Origin: Hadesarchaea archaeon
GTDB lineage: Archaea; Hadarchaeota; Hadarchaeia; Hadarchaeales; Hadarchaeaceae
Direction of reading: 5' to 3'
Assembly: GCA_030616505.1 (NCBI GenBank)
Contig: JAUWXD010000011.1
Location: 1-7,339, forward strand
Length of the DNA stretch: 7,339 nt
The position numbers and the translations under genes were made by a program. The notes beneath the pieces are model-generated. The model searched no databases, had not been told where the DNA came from, and saw only the letters and a list, made by a program, of their open reading frames with translations. Below, in pieces: positions 5,483-7,339 of the stretch; the stretch's first letter is position 1; every line of letters starts with the position of its first letter.

Positions 5483-7339
5483 CTAGGGATCCATGTTGAA
5501 CGAGTTTGCTGCATCCCCGTCGAACTGCTGTGGCGTATCGTTACCGCTGTATGGGTAGTTCCCCAATGCCCAGGTGAACGCCTGCTCTGCGGTGGTGAAG
5601 CCCTGGCCCACCAGCCCACGCTCGAGGAACCAATATGTCCAAGCACCATTGCTGTAAGCGGACTGATCGTAGCCATATCCATCAGATCCGCATGTAGTGT
5701 TCATGTATCGCTTCGTGGAGTTTATCAACCCGCCATCCATTCCCCCGGAGTGACAAGAGTCGAAGAACACAAACAGCCCGCCATTGTAGCCCGACACCAA
5801 ACTCTGCAGCTCCGAACCGGTGAGGTATCCGGTCCCTGACCAACCAGCATCATATGCACAGTATGCATGGGCGTCTCCAGGCGATGAATCGGTCCCGTGG
5901 CCTGAGAAGATGAGTACAAGGGTGCCATCGGAGCCTGCTTGAGTAGCCGCATTCGTTATTGCCGTCCGGATGTTCGCCTCGGTCGCCTGGGAGTCCGTGA
6001 GGAACGAGCTTATCGTGTAGCCCTGCCCGACCAAGTAGTTTCTCCAGTCTTGAGCATCGTTCACACAATATCGCAAATCATTAATGTTCGCATAATCGTT
6101 TATCCCAAAGATGACCGCGACTTTGTTAGATGGCGTGACAGGTGCCGCTGCCCCGGTCTCCACCTGATCAACCGTGAACCCGTAATCTGTGACCGAGCCG
6201 TCTGTAATCAGTCTGATTTTTACCGTGCTTCCGTCCACCCACGATGTCCACTGGTCACGGTAGCTTCCCGTGTAGCTCTCTATGAAGTTGTTGTTCTCGT
6301 CGTAGATGTACACGTAATCCCAGTTGCTTTCCGCATCCAGTTGAGTGAAGTGTGCCCTGATCCGACCTACCCCAGAGCGGGTAATGGTCCAAGTCTGATC
6401 GAAATTATTCGCGTATGGGTGTGCAGATTCCGCCTCAGCGCCAGCGGTCGTCACTGAGACGTTGAGCGAGTAAGTTCCAGAGCCGTTGTAGCGGTGAACC
6501 CGAATGTAGTGGACGCCCGCAGAGGTCGTATCGTGGGAAACCGTATCGGTCTGGCTTCCGCCGAGAATGGAAGAGTCCACTTGAGTCTGATTTAGCGAGT
6601 AGAGGTAGAGGTCGAAGTCTGAACCTGATGGAGGTACTAGAGTAGCGCTTACTGTCGCACCGATCGACCCAACTTGAACCCTGTAGTAGTCGTCGGTGTC
6701 TGTTTCATCCACATAACCAGTGCCTGTACCGGTGCTGATCATCATGGCTTGGGCGAAGCTATCACCTGCATCTTGGCCAGAGTTCCAGTCGTTCTGGGCA
6801 GCTGCCGCGGCGCCGCTGACCGTGACGGTCATCGAGTAGATCCCAGAACCGCTGTATTGGTAAACGCGGATGTAGAAGTAGCCCGAAGTGGTAGCGATCC
6901 CCTCGACTGAGTCGGTCGTGGTCCCGCCGTAGGTGGAGGAGTCCACGTGGGACTGGCTGGTGTCGTAGAGGTAGAGGTCGAAGTCGGAGCCAGATGGGGG
7001 TGTCATGCTCACAGTCACTGTTTGGCCGCTCGAGACTGCAATCTTATAATAATCGTCTGTATCTGTCGAGTCGATGTACCCGGTGCCCGAACCTGTTGGG
7101 ATTGTCGTGGCAGTGCTTAGTAAGTCACCAGCATCCATGCCCGTGCCCATATCGTTTTGAGCAGTTCCACCGGTGACCGTGACAGTCATCGAGTAGATGC
7201 CGGAGCCGGACCACTGCTCGACGTAGATGTAGAAGTAACCCGAGGTGGTTGCGGTTCCAGTAACTGAATCGGTCTGACTTCCGCCGTAGGCTGAGGAGTC
7301 AACATAAGATAGACTAGAGTCGTGAAGAGTTAAATCAAA
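5483..7339 (-). CDS. Multidomain caspase-like (family C14) cysteine peptidase with PPC repeats, 5' end cut by window edge
   Basis: The frame is open from the right edge to a TAG at 5483, giving 618 visible residues; the first in-frame ATG (7189) lies within a repeat and is not the start. Order of domains: PPC repeat 1 (partial, 1-60), PPC repeat 2 (61-174), PPC repeat 3 (182-296), a CUB-like beta domain (about 304-395, with WDYVYIYDENN) and a caspase-fold peptidase (about 405-610). The peptidase begins KVAVIFGINDYAN and NDLRYCVNDAQDW. It carries the catalytic His481 in LIFSGHGTDS and Cys529 in FFDSCHSGG, then SNGAWTYWFLE, which matches the strand and helix after the catalytic Cys in metacaspase-like enzymes. 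PPC domains normally occur in exported proteins, so secretion is likely, although the signal peptide is not in view. Several N-glycosylation sequons and Gly/Ser/Thr/Asp-rich composition agree. Substrate specificity, probably basic as in metacaspases, cannot be read. No membrane anchor is seen at the C-terminus, which ends NSFNMDP. Confidence 0.9.
   Translation of the reverse strand, partial: FDLTLHDSSLSYVDSSAYGGSQTDSVTGTATTSGYFYIYVEQWSGSGIYSMTVTVTGGTAQNDMGTGMDAGDLLSTATTIPTGSGTGYIDSTDTDDYYKIAVSSGQTVTVSMTPPSGSDFDLYLYDTSQSHVDSSTYGGTTTDSVEGIATTSGYFYIRVYQYSGSGIYSMTVTVSGAAAAAQNDWNSGQDAGDSFAQAMMISTGTGTGYVDETDTDDYYRVQVGSIGATVSATLVPPSGSDFDLYLYSLNQTQVDSSILGGSQTDTVSHDTTSAGVHYIRVHRYNGSGTYSLNVSVTTAGAEAESAHPYANNFDQTWTITRSGVGRIRAHFTQLDAESNWDYVYIYDENNNFIESYTGSYRDQWTSWVDGSTVKIRLITDGSVTDYGFTVDQVETGAAAPVTPSNKVAVIFGINDYANINDLRYCVNDAQDWRNYLVGQGYTISSFLTDSQATEANIRTAITNAATQAGSDGTLVLIFSGHGTDSSPGDAHAYCAYDAGWSGTGYLTGSELQSLVSGYNGGLFVFFDSCHSGGMDGGLINSTKRYMNTTCGSDGYGYDQSAYSNGAWTYWFLERGLVGQGFTTAEQAFTWALGNYPYSGNDTPQQFDGDAANSFNMDP
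6452..7339 (-). repeat. Tandem PPC-domain repeats within the peptidase gene
   Basis: Three in-frame copies start near 7339 (incomplete), 7174 and 6817, with periods of about 357 and 366 bases (119 and 122 codons). Each carries GSDFDLYLY (FDLTLH in copy 1), DSS..GG..TD, GYFYIRVYQYSGSGIYS and a TVTV end. Copies 2 and 3 start with AQND...DAGD. Copies 1 and 2 remain clearly similar at the DNA level (for example around 7181-7260 against 6824-6903), which points to a fairly recent duplication; copy 3 is more diverged. Confidence 0.8.

Noticed and set aside
5939..6457. Plus-strand open frame of 172 codons
   Set aside because: It is the opposite strand of the CUB-like and early peptidase region; the translation resembles no protein and has no SD or promoter of note.

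Overview
The window looks archaeal, most likely euryarchaeal in the broad sense. The S2 ribosomal protein is of the archaeal/eukaryotic type, the enolase carries the archaeal form of the active-site loops, and isopentenyl phosphate kinase (IPK) and type 2 isopentenyl diphosphate isomerase sit in the eno-rpsB-MEMO-isoprenoid order known from many Euryarchaeota. Starts at TTG and GTG with Shine-Dalgarno (SD) sites of the GGAGG/GGTGA type fit this. A Thermoplasmata-related lineage is possible, because no mevalonate kinase gene lies between MEMO and IPK, but the sequence alone does not settle the lineage. All seven genes are on the minus strand, so transcription runs from right to left.

Right part (7339 to 5483): the 3' portion of a large gene for a presumably secreted, caspase-like (family C14) cysteine peptidase. 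Three pre-peptidase C-terminal (PPC) beta-sandwich repeats, the first cut by the window edge, and a CUB-like beta domain precede the catalytic domain. Its start and export signal lie outside the window.

Middle (5482 to 4474): a 101-bp spacer holds a plausible archaeal promoter and an inverted repeat. It is followed by a gene for a single-pass, membrane-anchored surface protein with a carboxypeptidase-regulatory-like beta domain and an unrecognised C-terminal domain. The start of this gene is odd: a near-perfect SD points to an ATA codon rather than to the nearby in-frame TTG. A 92-bp spacer then leads to the housekeeping operon.

Left part (4473 to 1): a tightly packed operon of enolase, ribosomal protein S2, a MEMO-family protein (AmmeMemoRadiSam protein B), IPK and type 2 IPP isomerase (3' end cut off). 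Junctions are overlaps or gaps of 0 to 5 bases, and the SD sites lie inside the preceding genes, so translational coupling is likely. At the S2/MEMO junction an 8-bp perfect inverted repeat places the MEMO SD in a stem and the S2 stop plus the MEMO TTG start in its loop, a possible structural coupling device.

Functionally, IPK and the isomerase are consecutive steps that make IPP and DMAPP for archaeal lipids. S2 and enolase belong to translation and glycolysis/gluconeogenesis. The two upstream genes look like a separate cell-surface or extracellular module. I see no mobile elements, CRISPR arrays, tRNA or rRNA genes.
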